Positions 26,555 to 35,852 of a stretch of DNA of 41,082 bases are shown one piece after another. Source of the stretch: Rhodospirillaceae bacterium TMED23 (lineage in GTDB: Bacteria > Pseudomonadota > Alphaproteobacteria > Rhodospirillales > UBA2165); NCBI GenBank assembly GCA_002168115.1, contig NHCC01000018.1:203002-244083 (forward strand). Reading direction: 5' to 3'. Every line of letters starts with the position of its first letter. The first letter of the stretch is position 1. The position numbers and the translations under genes were made by a program. Below the pieces are notes generated by a model. The model saw nothing but the letters and a program-made list of their open reading frames with translations, was not told the DNA's origin and searched no databases.

Positions 26555-27882
26555 TATTTAATTCCATATGCTAAAGCCAAAACTTGGATTGGATGTTGAA
26601 CAACTTTACTAAAATTTTCAGGATTAGTTTCATTGAGCTTATCGATTCCCTGGATTATGTGTTCACGCGCCAAAGGGCACTCTGATACGATATATTTAGC
26701 CTTTGACTCTAGAGCCTTTCGTGCGGCAGGGCGACCAATCTTTAAGGCAACGTCAAAATTATCCTTCATTATTCCCCAAGATCCACCATGACCAGAACAT
26801 CTCTCAACCACTTCAACTTGAGCATCTGGTATAAGTCTCAACATTTCCGCAGCTTTCGGGCCCATATTCTGCGCCCTAGAATGACAGGCTAATTGAAGGC
26901 TAATAGAACCATCGAGGCCCACCATTTCATTAGATAATTCTCCCTTCTTCGCTAGGTCAACTATAAACTCCGCAGCGTCAAATGTATTCTCGCTTACAAC
27001 CTTCACATTTATATCATCTGGTAGAATTAATGGCCATTCAAATTTCAGCATCAGTGCACACGAGGGTATCAAAGCAATAATTTGATAATCTTTTTTAATC
27101 CAATTTGCCAATTCAGATGCTACAATCTTCGCTTTCTCTGCAACACTAGTTATATCTCCCTGCTCTAACTGCGGCATGCCACAACAAGCAGGATATACGA
27201 GTTCAACCTCAACATTATTTTTAGCCAATACAGCGCGCATGGCATCACCTATACTAGGATTGTTATAATTTCCAAAGCAAGTTGCATATAGTGCTACTTT
27301 TCTCTTAGGTTTAGTGTGGGTTTTAATCGGGGTACGTTTTGTTAGAGGCATACTTGTAAATTCAGGTAACTCTGCCTCCCTGTGTATCTTTGTAATTTTT
27401 TCCATTACTGGCCGGGTAATTTTATTTTGTCGCTTCGTAGTCCAATTAATAAGGCTTGCGATCGGACTAGCCATTTTGCCATTTCTGTCGGTTTTAGTAA
27501 TTTGTTTTGTCGTGTATGCAACTTTCCCTTGATCAAACTCCATTGCCCGATACCGAAGCATCAAATGTGGAAAATCCAAATCAAATTCGTGGGGAGGAAC
27601 GTAAGGACATTTTGTCATAAAACACATATCGCAGAACGTACATGCATCAACAACCGTCTTGAAATCCTTGCTTTCAACTGTATCCAGTTCTTCACTGTCT
27701 GAGTCGTCAATGAGGTCAAATAATCTTGGAAAGCTATCGCAAAGGTTAAAACAACGTCGACAACCGTGACACACATCAAAAACACGGCGCATCTCACTAT
27801 CAATTGCTTGAGGATTTAAGTAATCTTTTTCTTTCCAAGGGATGTTGTGGCGGGTAGGCGCCTCTAAGCTGCCTTCAGACAT
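26554..27882 (-). CDS. CCG-domain (Fe-S)-binding oxidoreductase, GlpC-like, rubrerythrin-associated
   Basis: 442 residues. Two [4Fe-4S] ferredoxin-type motifs lie in the first quarter: CHGCRRCFNLC (~38-48) and CTFCDMCFMTKCP (~81-93). Two cysteine-rich CCG repeats follow: PACCGMPQLEQGD near residue 233, and CHSRAQNMGPKAAEML with ERCSGHGGSWG near residue 355. This layout resembles GlpC and heterodisulfide-reductase-type electron carriers. In this subfamily the gene is typically beside rubrerythrin and DUF3501, so it may deliver electrons to rubrerythrin (inference). No flavin-binding motif is present. It lies downstream of rubrerythrin, separated by a terminator hairpin. Confidence 0.88.
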   Translation of the reverse strand: MSEGSLEAPTRHNIPWKEKDYLNPQAIDSEMRRVFDVCHGCRRCFNLCDSFPRLFDLIDDSDSEELDTVESKDFKTVVDACTFCDMCFMTKCPYVPPHEFDLDFPHLMLRYRAMEFDQGKVAYTTKQITKTDRNGKMASPIASLINWTTKRQNKITRPVMEKITKIHREAELPEFTSMPLTKRTPIKTHTKPKRKVALYATCFGNYNNPSIGDAMRAVLAKNNVEVELVYPACCGMPQLEQGDITSVAEKAKIVASELANWIKKDYQIIALIPSCALMLKFEWPLILPDDINVKVVSENTFDAAEFIVDLAKKGELSNEMVGLDGSISLQLACHSRAQNMGPKAAEMLRLIPDAQVEVVERCSGHGGSWGIMKDNFDVALKIGRPAARKALESKAKYIVSECPLAREHIIQGIDKLNETNPENFSKVVQHPIQVLALAYGIK

Positions 27883-27918
27883 TAAAGTTGAACCTTATTT
27901 ATTGATAATAAAATAATA

Positions 27919-27941
27919 AGGGGAGACAAAAGGTCTCCCCT
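27919..27941 (-). terminator. Rho-independent terminator after rubrerythrin
   Basis: A 9-bp GC-rich stem (GGGGAGAC 27920-27927 pairing with GTCTCCCC 27933-27940, plus an A-T pair) with a 5-base loop. On the minus strand it is followed by a T-rich stretch. It lies between rubrerythrin and the Fe-S gene, so it could end or attenuate transcription and keep rubrerythrin levels above those of the downstream genes. Confidence 0.75.
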
Positions 27942-27975
27942 AAACATTAAGCGTGTGACTCAGGAGTTTCTATCT

Positions 27976-28395
27976 CTAGTCTAACGAGTCCAACGCTTTC
28001 TGAAAACGTCCAGCATGGGATTTTTCAGCCTTCGCTAAAGTTTCAAACCAATCTGCAATTTCATCGAAGCCCTCTTCTCTGGCTGTCTTCGCCATGCCCG
28101 GATACATGTCAGTGTATTCATGCGTTTCACCTTCAACTGCTGCCGCTAAATTTTGAGCGGTCGCGCCTATTGGGAGACCCGTCGCTGGATCACCGGACTC
28201 TTCAAGATACTCTAGGTGACCGTGTGCGTGACCTGTTTCTCCTTCCGCTGTTGATCTAAACACGGTAGATACATCATTATAACCTTCGACATCAGCTTTT
28301 TGAGCAAAATATAAATATCTGCGGTTTGCTTGTGATTCACCAGCAAATGCATCTTTTAAGTTTTGTTCTGTGTTCGACCCTTTTAATGCAGGCAT
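27976..28395 (-). CDS. Rubrerythrin (diiron domain only)
   Basis: 139 residues of the ferritin-like rubrerythrin family. Two helical pairs carry the diiron ligands: [57 protein letters not shown], and [14 protein letters not shown]. The C-terminal rubredoxin domain of classical rubrerythrins is absent, so electrons must come from a separate protein, possibly the Fe-S protein downstream. It reduces hydrogen peroxide. The ATG has an AAGGA Shine-Dalgarno 8 bases upstream. The gene follows irr, and a palindrome overlaps its likely promoter. Confidence 0.93.
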   Translation of the reverse strand: MPALKGSNTEQNLKDAFAGESQANRRYLYFAQKADVEGYNDVSTVFRSTAEGETGHAHGHLEYLEESGDPATGLPIGATAQNLAAAVEGETHEYTDMYPGMAKTAREEGFDEIADWFETLAKAEKSHAGRFQKALDSLD

Positions 28396-28463
28396 GTCTC
28401 GTTCCTTTCCGATTAACTATTATTTCACTGGTTACGTAATTTAATAACGATTGGATTTCTCAA

Positions 28464-28502
28464 TCTAAAAACAGTTTAGACTATTTTGATTTATTTAGTC
28501 AA
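28464..28502 (-). promoter_or_regulatory. Likely rubrerythrin promoter with an overlapping palindromic operator
   Basis: Minus strand -35 TTGACT (28502-28497), 16-base spacer, -10 TCTAAA (28480-28475). The -10 is part of the inverted repeat TCTAAA-5-TTTAGA (28464-28480). A second related sequence, TTTAATAGTTCTAAA, lies at 28510-28524. Its second half, TTCTAAA, is like the Irr iron-control element half-site as I recall it. A regulator, most simply the neighbouring Irr, could bind here. Confidence 0.4.
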
Positions 28503-28545
28503 TATATTGTTTAATAGTTCTAAAAATATATATAAATTACTGATA

Positions 28546-28968
28546 TCATTTACTTTTATTTTTTACCCGAATAATTACGTCTATTCTCTGCAACTTCTCG
28601 CAACTAGTTAAAATTGGCAGACCCTTCAGTTCTACATTTTTTATTTTAATATCCGTTAATTCATTGTTATCTTCATTAAAAATATGATGATGTTCAGTAA
28701 TATTCGTATCGAAGTAACTACAGCCTGAATCTACGATTATTTCCTTCAACAAGTCGGCAGAAGTAAAAGCATTTAATACATTATAAACAGTAGCCAAAGA
28801 TATCTTTTGTCCAGATAAAATAGCCTCTGAGTGAAGGCCTTCTGCTGTAACATGGCGGTTCTTCCCATCAAAGAGAAGTCTTGATAGGACTAATCTCTGT
28901 TTTGTGGGTCTCAGACCTGCGCTTTTTAGAGTTCTAAGCACTTTACTATACGGACGGATTTTGTCCAA
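28546..28968 (-). CDS. irr: Fur-family iron response regulator Irr
   Basis: 140 residues from the TTG at 28968, chosen because AAGGA lies 7 bases upstream. The frame is open six codons further, to a TTG at 28986 without a Shine-Dalgarno. The winged helix has GLRPTKQRLVLSRLLF and SLATVYNVLNAF. YFDTNITEHHHIFNED carries the HHH motif and the spacing seen in Irr proteins, which bind haem and metal there. Irr controls haem synthesis, iron uptake and iron storage in Alphaproteobacteria. It lacks the CxxC zinc pair of classical Fur. It lies 84 bases downstream of fabI and upstream of rubrerythrin on the same strand. Confidence 0.88.
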   Translation of the reverse strand: MDKIRPYSKVLRTLKSAGLRPTKQRLVLSRLLFDGKNRHVTAEGLHSEAILSGQKISLATVYNVLNAFTSADLLKEIIVDSGCSYFDTNITEHHHIFNEDNNELTDIKIKNVELKGLPILTSCEKLQRIDVIIRVKNKSK

Positions 28969-29052
28969 ACCATAATTCCTTACCAATTAAAATTACAAGA
29001 TAAAACATTTTTCAATTATAGCGTCTATTAAAAACATATTAGTTTAAATATT

Positions 29053-29844
29053 CTATAGATACGGCATACCAATTATATTATAACCAGAATCTACGTGATG
29101 TATTTCACCGGTAACGCCACTGCTTGCGTCACTAAGCAAATATAAAGCCGTATTACCAATTTGGTCAAGAGTAACAGATTTTCTGAGTGGTGAATTTAAT
29201 TCACTTAAATTATAAATTTTACGAGCACTTCCAATTGCACTTCCAGCAAGAGTTCTCATCGGACCCGCTGATAACCCATTCACACGTATTTTATCTGGGC
29301 CAAGGTCTGTCGCTAGGTATCTAACGCTTGCTTCGAGAGCCGCTTTCGCTACGCCCATGACATTATAATTTGGTAAAACCCGTTCCGCACCATAATACGT
29401 AAGCGTAATCATACTTCCACCATTATCCAACATTAATGGGTAGGCGGCTTTAGCAACTGCAGTGAATGAAAAACATGAAATATCTAACGTTCTAGAAAAA
29501 TTTTTCGCAGTTGTGTCAACGTATCGCCCAGATAACTCATGTTTATCAGAATAGGCCAAGGAATGAACGACAAAATCTATCGAACCCCAATCTTGTTGTA
29601 TAGTTGAAAAAACAGAGTTAATACTATCTTGTTTTTCAACATCACACGGCAATATAATATTAGAATTTACTCCCTTTGCCAATGGTTCCAATCTTTTTTC
29701 AAAGGCTTCACCTTGAAATGTAAACGCCAACTCTGCTCCAGACTGTGCCAAAACCTGGGCAATACCCCAAGCAATAGATCGCTCATTTGCTACACCCATA
29801 ATCAGGCCGCGTTTGCCACTCATCGATTGATCAGACTTCAACAT
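29053..29844 (-). CDS. fabI: Enoyl-[acyl-carrier-protein] reductase (NADH)
   Basis: 263 residues. The short-chain dehydrogenase loop is GLIMGVANERSIAWGIAQVL, the FabI form. The catalytic Tyr-x6-Lys is in YNVMGVAKAALEA, and LGPDKIRVNGLSAGPMRTLA is the substrate-loop region. It performs the last reduction of each fatty-acid elongation cycle with NADH. It begins 6 bases after fabB. The ATG at 29844 has no clear Shine-Dalgarno, so it may be coupled to fabB. An alternative ATG seven codons downstream is possible. Confidence 0.95.
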   Translation of the reverse strand: MLKSDQSMSGKRGLIMGVANERSIAWGIAQVLAQSGAELAFTFQGEAFEKRLEPLAKGVNSNIILPCDVEKQDSINSVFSTIQQDWGSIDFVVHSLAYSDKHELSGRYVDTTAKNFSRTLDISCFSFTAVAKAAYPLMLDNGGSMITLTYYGAERVLPNYNVMGVAKAALEASVRYLATDLGPDKIRVNGLSAGPMRTLAGSAIGSARKIYNLSELNSPLRKSVTLDQIGNTALYLLSDASSGVTGEIHHVDSGYNIIGMPYL

Positions 29845-29850
29845 TATAAA

Positions 29851-31077
29851 TTATTCTGCGAGAGGTTTTGAAAAAACCAAACAAGCATTTGTGCCCCCAA
29901 ATCCAAAACTATTAGACATAGCGCAATTAATTTCAACATTATCCATTAAATCACGAACAATGGGCATATCGCCTACTTCTGGCTCTAATTCTTCAATATT
30001 TACAGATGGGCAAATAAAATTATTTTCCATCATAAGTAATGAATAGATCGCCTCCTGAACTCCAGTAGCTCCAAGGGAATGACCTGTGAGCGATTTGGTA
30101 GAATTAAAATAAGGAACATTTTCATAATCTTTAAAGGCCTCCCTCAAAGCCCCCAACTCTTTAACGTCTCCCACAGGCGTAGAGGTGCCGTGAGTGTTTA
30201 TGTAGTCAACTGGATATCTTAGATTTGCCATAGCCTGCCGCATGCAACGTATTGCCCCCTCGCCAGAAGGTTGCACCATATCATAGCCGTCAGAAGTCGC
30301 ACCATAACCCGCCACTTCGGCATAAATTTTTGCACCCCGAGCGACAGCATGGTCATATTCTTCAATAACTACAACACCTCCACCAGCTCCTATTACGAAT
30401 CCGTCTCGATTAGCGTCAAAAGCACGAGAAGCACAAGTGGGATTATCATTATATCCTGATGAAAGCGCTGGCATGGCATCAAACATGACGGACATACCCC
30501 AGCCCAACTCTTCTCCTCCACCTGCAAATACAATATCTTGTTTACCCCACTGTATCATTTCCGCAGCATTACCAATACAATGAGCTGATGTTGAACACGC
30601 CGAAGTTATTGAATAATTAACGCCTTTAATTTTGAAGGGCGTAGCTAACGTTGCCGAGTTTGTCGAGGACATCGTTCTAGGCACCATGAAGGGACTAACC
30701 TTTCTTGGACCCCTGTTTCGAGCAGTATCCGATGTCTCAATCAGATTAATTACAGATGGGCCACCAGACCCCATAATTAGTCCCGTACGCTCATTGGATA
30801 CTAACTTTTCGTCAAGTCCAGAATCTTCTATCGCTTGTTGCATCGCTATATAATTATAAGCTGCACCCTCTCCCATGAAGCGCCTATCTCGACGATCAAT
30901 GTAATCAGCTATATCAATCTCTGGTTTACCCCAAACCTGGCTCCTAAAGCCCATTTCTGCAAATTCTTCAGAAAAGGTTATTCCAGACGAACCAGCACGA
31001 AGAGACTTAATTACATCACGTTTACTATTACCTATACATGATACAATACCTAATCCAGTAATTACCGCTTTTCTCAC
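29851..31077 (-). CDS. fabB: Beta-ketoacyl-ACP synthase I
   Basis: 408 residues with the Cys-His-His triad: [16 protein letters not shown] (nucleophile Cys near residue 163), [11 protein letters not shown] and [11 protein letters not shown]. The N-terminus [16 protein letters not shown] and the C-terminus [15 protein letters not shown] are standard. It condenses malonyl-ACP with acyl-ACP and, with FabA, is needed for unsaturated fatty acids. The start is GTG at 31077 with a GAGGG Shine-Dalgarno. It lies 32 bases after fabA. Confidence 0.95.
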   Translation of the reverse strand: MRKAVITGLGIVSCIGNSKRDVIKSLRAGSSGITFSEEFAEMGFRSQVWGKPEIDIADYIDRRDRRFMGEGAAYNYIAMQQAIEDSGLDEKLVSNERTGLIMGSGGPSVINLIETSDTARNRGPRKVSPFMVPRTMSSTNSATLATPFKIKGVNYSITSACSTSAHCIGNAAEMIQWGKQDIVFAGGGEELGWGMSVMFDAMPALSSGYNDNPTCASRAFDANRDGFVIGAGGGVVVIEEYDHAVARGAKIYAEVAGYGATSDGYDMVQPSGEGAIRCMRQAMANLRYPVDYINTHGTSTPVGDVKELGALREAFKDYENVPYFNSTKSLTGHSLGATGVQEAIYSLLMMENNFICPSVNIEELEPEVGDMPIVRDLMDNVEINCAMSNSFGFGGTNACLVFSKPLAE

Positions 31078-31109
31078 ACTACCCTCATTACATATTTACA
31101 CTAATTTTA

Positions 31110-31637
31110 CTATACATCTGCTGGAATGGTACCAACACGCAAACCCTTAGTTTCATAACAAATTTTGCCGTCAACCTCCATAACACCATCCGCAAAAGCA
31201 ATTGCAACCTGTCTATTTACAACCCTTTTAATATCCACTCGGTAGGTTACAAGTTTAGCCGACGGTGTAACCATACCTGTAAATTTAACATCACCTACCC
31301 CGAAGGCTCTGCCACGACCCTTTGCACCGCTCCAACCCAGATAGAACCCGGCCAGTTGCCATAAAGCGTCAAGGCCGAGACAACCCGGCATTACCGGGTC
31401 ACCTTCAAAATGACACAAAAAGAACCACAACTCTGGTTTAATATCGAATTCCGCCAAAACTTGGCCTTTATTGTAAAAACCACCTTTCTCAGAAATTGAT
31501 GTAATACGATCAAACATAAGCATAGGTGGTTGAGGTAATTGAGCATTGCCAGCACCAAAAAGCCGGCCTTTCGCACACGCAATTATTTCATCATAAGTAT
31601 AGCTACCTTGGGGCTCGAATATTTTCTCTGAGGTCAT
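31110..31637 (-). CDS. fabA: 3-hydroxydecanoyl-ACP dehydratase/isomerase
   Basis: 175 residues, the usual FabA length. The catalytic His is in [21 protein letters not shown] and the catalytic Asp in the same motif, as in E. coli Fab[19 protein letters not shown] follows. It dehydrates 3-hydroxydecanoyl-ACP and isomerises the double bond, starting unsaturated fatty acid synthesis. It is first in fabA-fabB-fabI. The 212 bases upstream, to pnp, hold a palindrome at 31684-31703. The ATG at 31637 has only a weak Shine-Dalgarno. Confidence 0.96.
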   Translation of the reverse strand: MTSEKIFEPQGSYTYDEIIACAKGRLFGAGNAQLPQPPMLMFDRITSISEKGGFYNKGQVLAEFDIKPELWFFLCHFEGDPVMPGCLGLDALWQLAGFYLGWSGAKGRGRAFGVGDVKFTGMVTPSAKLVTYRVDIKRVVNRQVAIAFADGVMEVDGKICYETKGLRVGTIPADV

Positions 31638-31683
31638 ATTTATTTTCTACCAGGTACATATATCAGTTGTGCAAATTTGGACT

Positions 31684-31703
31684 AAATTAGAAAAAACTAA
31701 TTT
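31684..31703. repeat. Palindrome upstream of fabA
   Basis: Inverted repeat AAATTAG-6-CTAATTT, 7-bp perfect arms with an A-tract between, about 45 bases upstream of the fabA start. It could be an operator for the fab genes. It is AT-rich, so chance is possible, and no T-run supports a terminator reading. Confidence 0.35.
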
Positions 31704-31849
31704 CCTTAAATCATTAATTTTATCATAAGGCCATAATACAAATTTTACCTCTATTTACATATATATGTATTAAAAAGCCAAAAAACGAATAATTTACAAA
31801 AATAATTTTACAAAAAACTATGATTAATATTTGGTATATTCTACCGCAA

Positions 31850-33958
31850 TCAATTACTAATATCTTCACCCGTCTCTTGATTTACGCTTTTCATTGAAAG
31901 TTTTACTTTCCCCCTATCATCTATTCCAACTAACTTAACTTTAACTTTATCTCCAACATTAACAATATCAGTTGTTTTTTCTACTCTCTCAGGACGTAAT
32001 TCACTAATATGGACCAATCCATCGCGAGCACCCATAAAATTAACAAAAGCTCCAAAATCAACCGTCTTTACCACAGTACCGGTATAAATAACACCTACTT
32101 CAGGCTCCGCAGCAATATCATTTATCATTCCTACTGCTGCATCTGATGCCTTTTCATCCATAGCCGCAACCTTTACAGTTCCGTCGTCATCAATATCAAT
32201 CTTTGCACCGGTGGTTTCGCAAATCTCCCTGATCATTTTACCTCCAGGTCCAATAATTTCACGAATTTTATCAACAGAAACTTTAATCACCGTGATGCGC
32301 GGTGCATTATCACTAACAACATCACGAGCAGAAGTTAGAGCTTTTGACATTTCTTTCAATATATGTAGTCTGCCCTCGCGCGCCTGTTCTACTGCATCTC
32401 TCATTATTTCTTCAGTAATCGATGTGATTTTAATATCCATTTGAAGCGCAGTTATCCCGGTCTCCGTCCCCGCAACCTTGAAATCCATATCACCAAGATG
32501 ATCTTCATCACCTAGAATATCTGATAAAATAACGACACCATCCTCTTCTTTTATCAAACCCATCGCTATACCCGCTACTGGTCTGCTTAGAGGTACACCG
32601 GCATCCATCATTGATAAAGAAGTGCCACAAACAGTAGCCATTGAAGACGATCCATTGGATTCAGTGATTTCTGATACTATCCTGATTGTATATGGAAAGA
32701 ATTCTTTTTCGGGCATGACTGGGCGAATTGCTCGCCAAGCGAGCTTTCCATGACCAATTTCTCGACGACCCGGACCCGCCATCCTACCAGCCTCTCCCAC
32801 AGAGTAGGGTGGAAAGTTGTAATGTAACATAAAATGTTCACGATAATCACCATCGAGCCCATCAATTATTTGCTCGTCCTGTCCAGTACCGAGTGTAGCG
32901 ACAACCATTGCCTGTGTCTCTCCGCGGGTAAAAAGTGAGCTCCCGTGGGCCCGTGGAAGAATTCCAACCTCTGATACGATTGGTCGTACCGTTCTGGTAT
33001 CACGACCATCAATTCTTTGGCCTGTCTTAATCAAATCTTTTCTAACAACATCCTTCTCTATTTCCTTGAAAACATTACCAACAACCATATCAGTAGCATC
33101 TTCATTATCGATAAAATTTTCCATGACGGTTGCTTTAATACTGGATATTCTCTCCTGACGCGCGGACTTTTCTGAGATAGAATAAGCCTCTCGCAATCCA
33201 TCTTCCGATAATTTCTGTACCGTAGACCTTATTTGGCCAAAAATCTCTGGTGTTTCTGGAACCTCTCTAGGGTCCTTAGCACAAGCCTGCGCTAGATCAA
33301 CTATAGAAGAAATGATTTCCTGATTAGCTTTGTGCCCAAACATCACGGCTCCGAGCATTATTTCTTCTGAAAGTTCATTTGCTTCGGACTCTACCATTAG
33401 AACCCCTTCATTAGTTCCCGCAACAACCAAATTAAGTTTGGAATCCTGCATAGTTTCCAAAACAGGATTTAAAACGTATTCCCCATCTATGTATCCCACT
33501 CTTGAAGCACCTATCGGGCCCATAAAGGGTATACCAGAAATCGTTAACGCTGCCGAAGTTCCAATCATCGCAATAATGTCCGGATCATTTTCTAGATCGT
33601 GCGCTAATACTGTACAGATCAGTTGCGTCTCACATTTGTAATTTGGATGAAAAAGAGGTCGAATTGGCCTATCGATAAGGCGGGAAGTAAGCGTCTCTTT
33701 TTCAGTTGGACGAGCCTCACGTTTAAAAAACCCACCCGGTATTTTGCCAGCAGCAAATGTTTTTTCCTGATAATTAACCGTTAAAGGAAAGAAATCTAGG
33801 TCAGCCCTAGGTTTTTTTGCACCAACAGCTGTGCATAACACCTTAGTTTCACCATATGTAATCATGACTGCGCCGTCAGCCTGTCGTGCTATTTTTCCTG
33901 TCTCAAACGTAAGTTTACGACCACCTAAATTCATCTCTTTTTTGAATTCAGAAAACAT
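31850..33958 (-). CDS. pnp: Polyribonucleotide nucleotidyltransferase (PNPase)
   Basis: 702 residues from the ATG at 33958, which has an AGGAAGGA Shine-Dalgarno. The frame is open 17 codons further but not homologous. Two RNase PH domains (~1-230 with [20 protein letters not shown]; ~300-550 with [17 protein letters not shown] and [12 protein letters not shown]), a KH domain ([25 protein letters not shown]) and an S1 domain ([19 protein letters not shown]). It degrades RNA 3'-to-5' with phosphate in the degradosome. A stable hairpin sits in its leader. It follows rpsO with a 220-base gap, the classic rpsO-pnp pair. Confidence 0.97.
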   Translation of the reverse strand: MFSEFKKEMNLGGRKLTFETGKIARQADGAVMITYGETKVLCTAVGAKKPRADLDFFPLTVNYQEKTFAAGKIPGGFFKREARPTEKETLTSRLIDRPIRPLFHPNYKCETQLICTVLAHDLENDPDIIAMIGTSAALTISGIPFMGPIGASRVGYIDGEYVLNPVLETMQDSKLNLVVAGTNEGVLMVESEANELSEEIMLGAVMFGHKANQEIISSIVDLAQACAKDPREVPETPEIFGQIRSTVQKLSEDGLREAYSISEKSARQERISSIKATVMENFIDNEDATDMVVGNVFKEIEKDVVRKDLIKTGQRIDGRDTRTVRPIVSEVGILPRAHGSSLFTRGETQAMVVATLGTGQDEQIIDGLDGDYREHFMLHYNFPPYSVGEAGRMAGPGRREIGHGKLAWRAIRPVMPEKEFFPYTIRIVSEITESNGSSSMATVCGTSLSMMDAGVPLSRPVAGIAMGLIKEEDGVVILSDILGDEDHLGDMDFKVAGTETGITALQMDIKITSITEEIMRDAVEQAREGRLHILKEMSKALTSARDVVSDNAPRITVIKVSVDKIREIIGPGGKMIREICETTGAKIDIDDDGTVKVAAMDEKASDAAVGMINDIAAEPEVGVIYTGTVVKTVDFGAFVNFMGARDGLVHISELRPERVEKTTDIVNVGDKVKVKLVGIDDRGKVKLSMKSVNQETGEDISN

Positions 33959-33987
33959 TATGTTATCCTTCCTACCAACAATGATGT

Positions 33988-34009
33988 TTGTACCTTTGAA
34001 AAGGCACAA
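33988..34009 (-). promoter_or_regulatory. Hairpin in the pnp leader
   Basis: On the minus strand TTGTGCCTT pairs with AAGGTACAA around a TTCA loop: 9 bp with one G-U. It ends ~30 bases before the pnp start and is not followed by a T-run. In E. coli an RNase III-cut hairpin in the pnp leader mediates PNPase autoregulation, and this one is placed similarly. Confidence 0.5.
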
Positions 34010-34179
34010 TTAATAAATATTAATTTACTTAGCTCATTTAATTTATATTCTATTGCCATTCAACCCTAATGTATGAAACTGAAAAGTCGCCACTTTTGCG
34101 AATCAGATTTACCTGAATAATTTATCTTATTAATTGTAAACTGGCGTGTTTAAATATAACCATAGAACCCGAAAATACT

Positions 34180-34449
34180 CTATCGACGCAATCCCAATCT
34201 TTTTATTAAATCATCGTAGCGATCAAATTTCCGTGATTTTAAGTAATCCAAAAGACGTCGTCGCTGCCCAACCATCATTAAAAGCCCACGCCGGGAATGA
34301 TGATCTTTCTTGTGAGTTTTAAGATGGTCAGTCAGATTAGTAATTCTTTCCGTCAAGATTGCTATTTGTACCTCTGGTGAACCAGTATCACCAACTTTAA
34401 TAGAGTATTCATTGATTACATCCTGTTTGCGTTCCGCAGTAATCGACAT
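34180..34449 (-). CDS. rpsO: 30S ribosomal protein S15
   Basis: 89 residues from the ATG at 34449 ([16 protein letters not shown]), preceded by GGAGAAACCG. The upstream in-frame codons are not homologous. Conserved segments are [38 protein letters not shown] and [27 protein letters not shown]. It binds the central domain of 16S rRNA. It starts 17 bases after truB, and pnp follows. Confidence 0.97.
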   Translation of the reverse strand: MSITAERKQDVINEYSIKVGDTGSPEVQIAILTERITNLTDHLKTHKKDHHSRRGLLMMVGQRRRLLDYLKSRKFDRYDDLIKRLGLRR

Positions 34450-34466
34450 CGGTTTCTCCAATCATA

Positions 34467-35393
34467 TCAAAGGTTTAATACACGATAAGGTCTAATTCTC
34501 CCTGATTCTATCTTAGCTAATGCAACAATTTTACCCCGGCATATTGTATAAAGAGGTGTCGCCACCTCTATTTGCAAGGCTTGTTGACTTTCAGATAATT
34601 GAACCAACGGAATAGCCATACCATCTTTTACTATTTTTGCTTCTTCTTCAGTCAATAGCAGCGCCGGGATGTCGTCCAGCACCGCTTCAACCGGCTGCAA
34701 TTTACTTACAGCGGCCCTCTTATGCCCTAAAACTTTCAATTGATCCAGCGAAATTGCATCTTTTTCTAAAAAATTACCGACTTGTGTTCTTCTCAAACTA
34801 GAGATGCATCCGACCGTTCCTAAGGCTTGAGCTAAATCTCGTGCAAGCGACCTTACATACACTCCCTTTCCACAACACAATTGAAAGCTGGCTTCATTCT
34901 TACTAAGTACCTTAATCAAGTCTAAATCTTCGATAAAAACAGAACGCGGATTTAAAACAACGTCTTTTCCGCCACGTGCCAATTTATAAGATCTTTGGCC
35001 GCTTATTTTAATTGCTGAGTAAATTGGGGGCACCTGATTTATTTTTCCAATGAATCGCTTAAGAATATTACGGATAGAAGAAACATTTGGTCTTTCATCA
35101 CTCGTATCAATAATGTTTCCTTCAAGATCGTCAGTATCTCTGGCTTCACCCCATCTAATGGTAAACTTATACTTTTTTAATTTGTTTGCTGCATAAGAAA
35201 CTGTTTTTGTCGCCTCTCCAAAAGCCAACGGTAGCACCCCAGAAGCCATCGGATCAAGCGTCCCTCCGTGACCCACCTTTGAGGCATTTAGATACTTTTT
35301 TGCATAAAAAACAGCCTTAGCAGAACTCATATTTAAAGGTTTATCAACAACTAGCCATCCATGAACTTGTTCACCTTTTCTTTTTCTAGCCAT
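34467..35393 (-). CDS. truB: tRNA pseudouridine(55) synthase
   Basis: 308 residues. GWLVVDKPLNMSSAKAVFYAKK is the N-terminal motif, KVGHGGTLDPMASGVLPLAFGEATK contains the catalytic Asp, and QVPPIYSAIKISGQRSYKLARGG and KGVYVRSLARDLA follow. The C-terminal part is a small PUA-like domain. It makes pseudouridine 55 in the T-loop of tRNAs. Usual position between rbfA and rpsO. The ATG at 35393 has no clear Shine-Dalgarno. Confidence 0.96.
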   Translation of the reverse strand: MARKRKGEQVHGWLVVDKPLNMSSAKAVFYAKKYLNASKVGHGGTLDPMASGVLPLAFGEATKTVSYAANKLKKYKFTIRWGEARDTDDLEGNIIDTSDERPNVSSIRNILKRFIGKINQVPPIYSAIKISGQRSYKLARGGKDVVLNPRSVFIEDLDLIKVLSKNEASFQLCCGKGVYVRSLARDLAQALGTVGCISSLRRTQVGNFLEKDAISLDQLKVLGHKRAAVSKLQPVEAVLDDIPALLLTEEEAKIVKDGMAIPLVQLSESQQALQIEVATPLYTICRGKIVALAKIESGRIRPYRVLNL

Positions 35394-35452
35394 ATTATTA
35401 TTTAGACCTCATTAAATCGTTCTAGCGTCGTCAAATATTATATTTTCCTCTC

Positions 35453-35830
35453 TCAGTCTATGGATCCCAATAAGTGATCAATATGCATTGCATAATCAAA
35501 TGATGTGTCAGCTTCAAATTTTAATTTAGGAACTCTTCGTAAATAAACACGTTTCGCTAGCTGACGTCGGATAAAAGGAGAAGCACTCTGAGCCGCTTCA
35601 ATTAACACCTTTCGTTCACCGCCACCTAAACGTGTTATAAATATTGTAGCGTTATTTAAATCTGGTGAGACTCGCACCTCTGAGACTGTAATAGTTACAT
35701 TAACCAGGTCCGGATGATTCAACTCTCCGCGATCAAAAATCTGCGACAACAGATGCCTCAATTCTTCGCCAACCCGTAATTGCCGCTGACTGGGAACATG
35801 CCTGGACATGTGTTTAGACTTTTTTCCCAT
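35453..35830 (-). CDS. rbfA: 30S ribosome-binding factor A
   Basis: 125 residues. RQLRVGEELRHLLSQIF is the first helix, VTVSEVRVSPDLNNATIFI-type strands (here VTITVSEVRVSPDLNNATIF) form the KH-like core, and KLKFEADTSFDYAMHIDHLL closes it. It assists maturation of the 16S rRNA 5' end, especially in the cold. It starts 22 bases after infB and is in the same transcription unit. Confidence 0.95.
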   Translation of the reverse strand: MGKKSKHMSRHVPSQRQLRVGEELRHLLSQIFDRGELNHPDLVNVTITVSEVRVSPDLNNATIFITRLGGGERKVLIEAAQSASPFIRRQLAKRVYLRRVPKLKFEADTSFDYAMHIDHLLGSID

Positions 35831-35852
35831 AAATTACCTGTTCTAAATAAAT

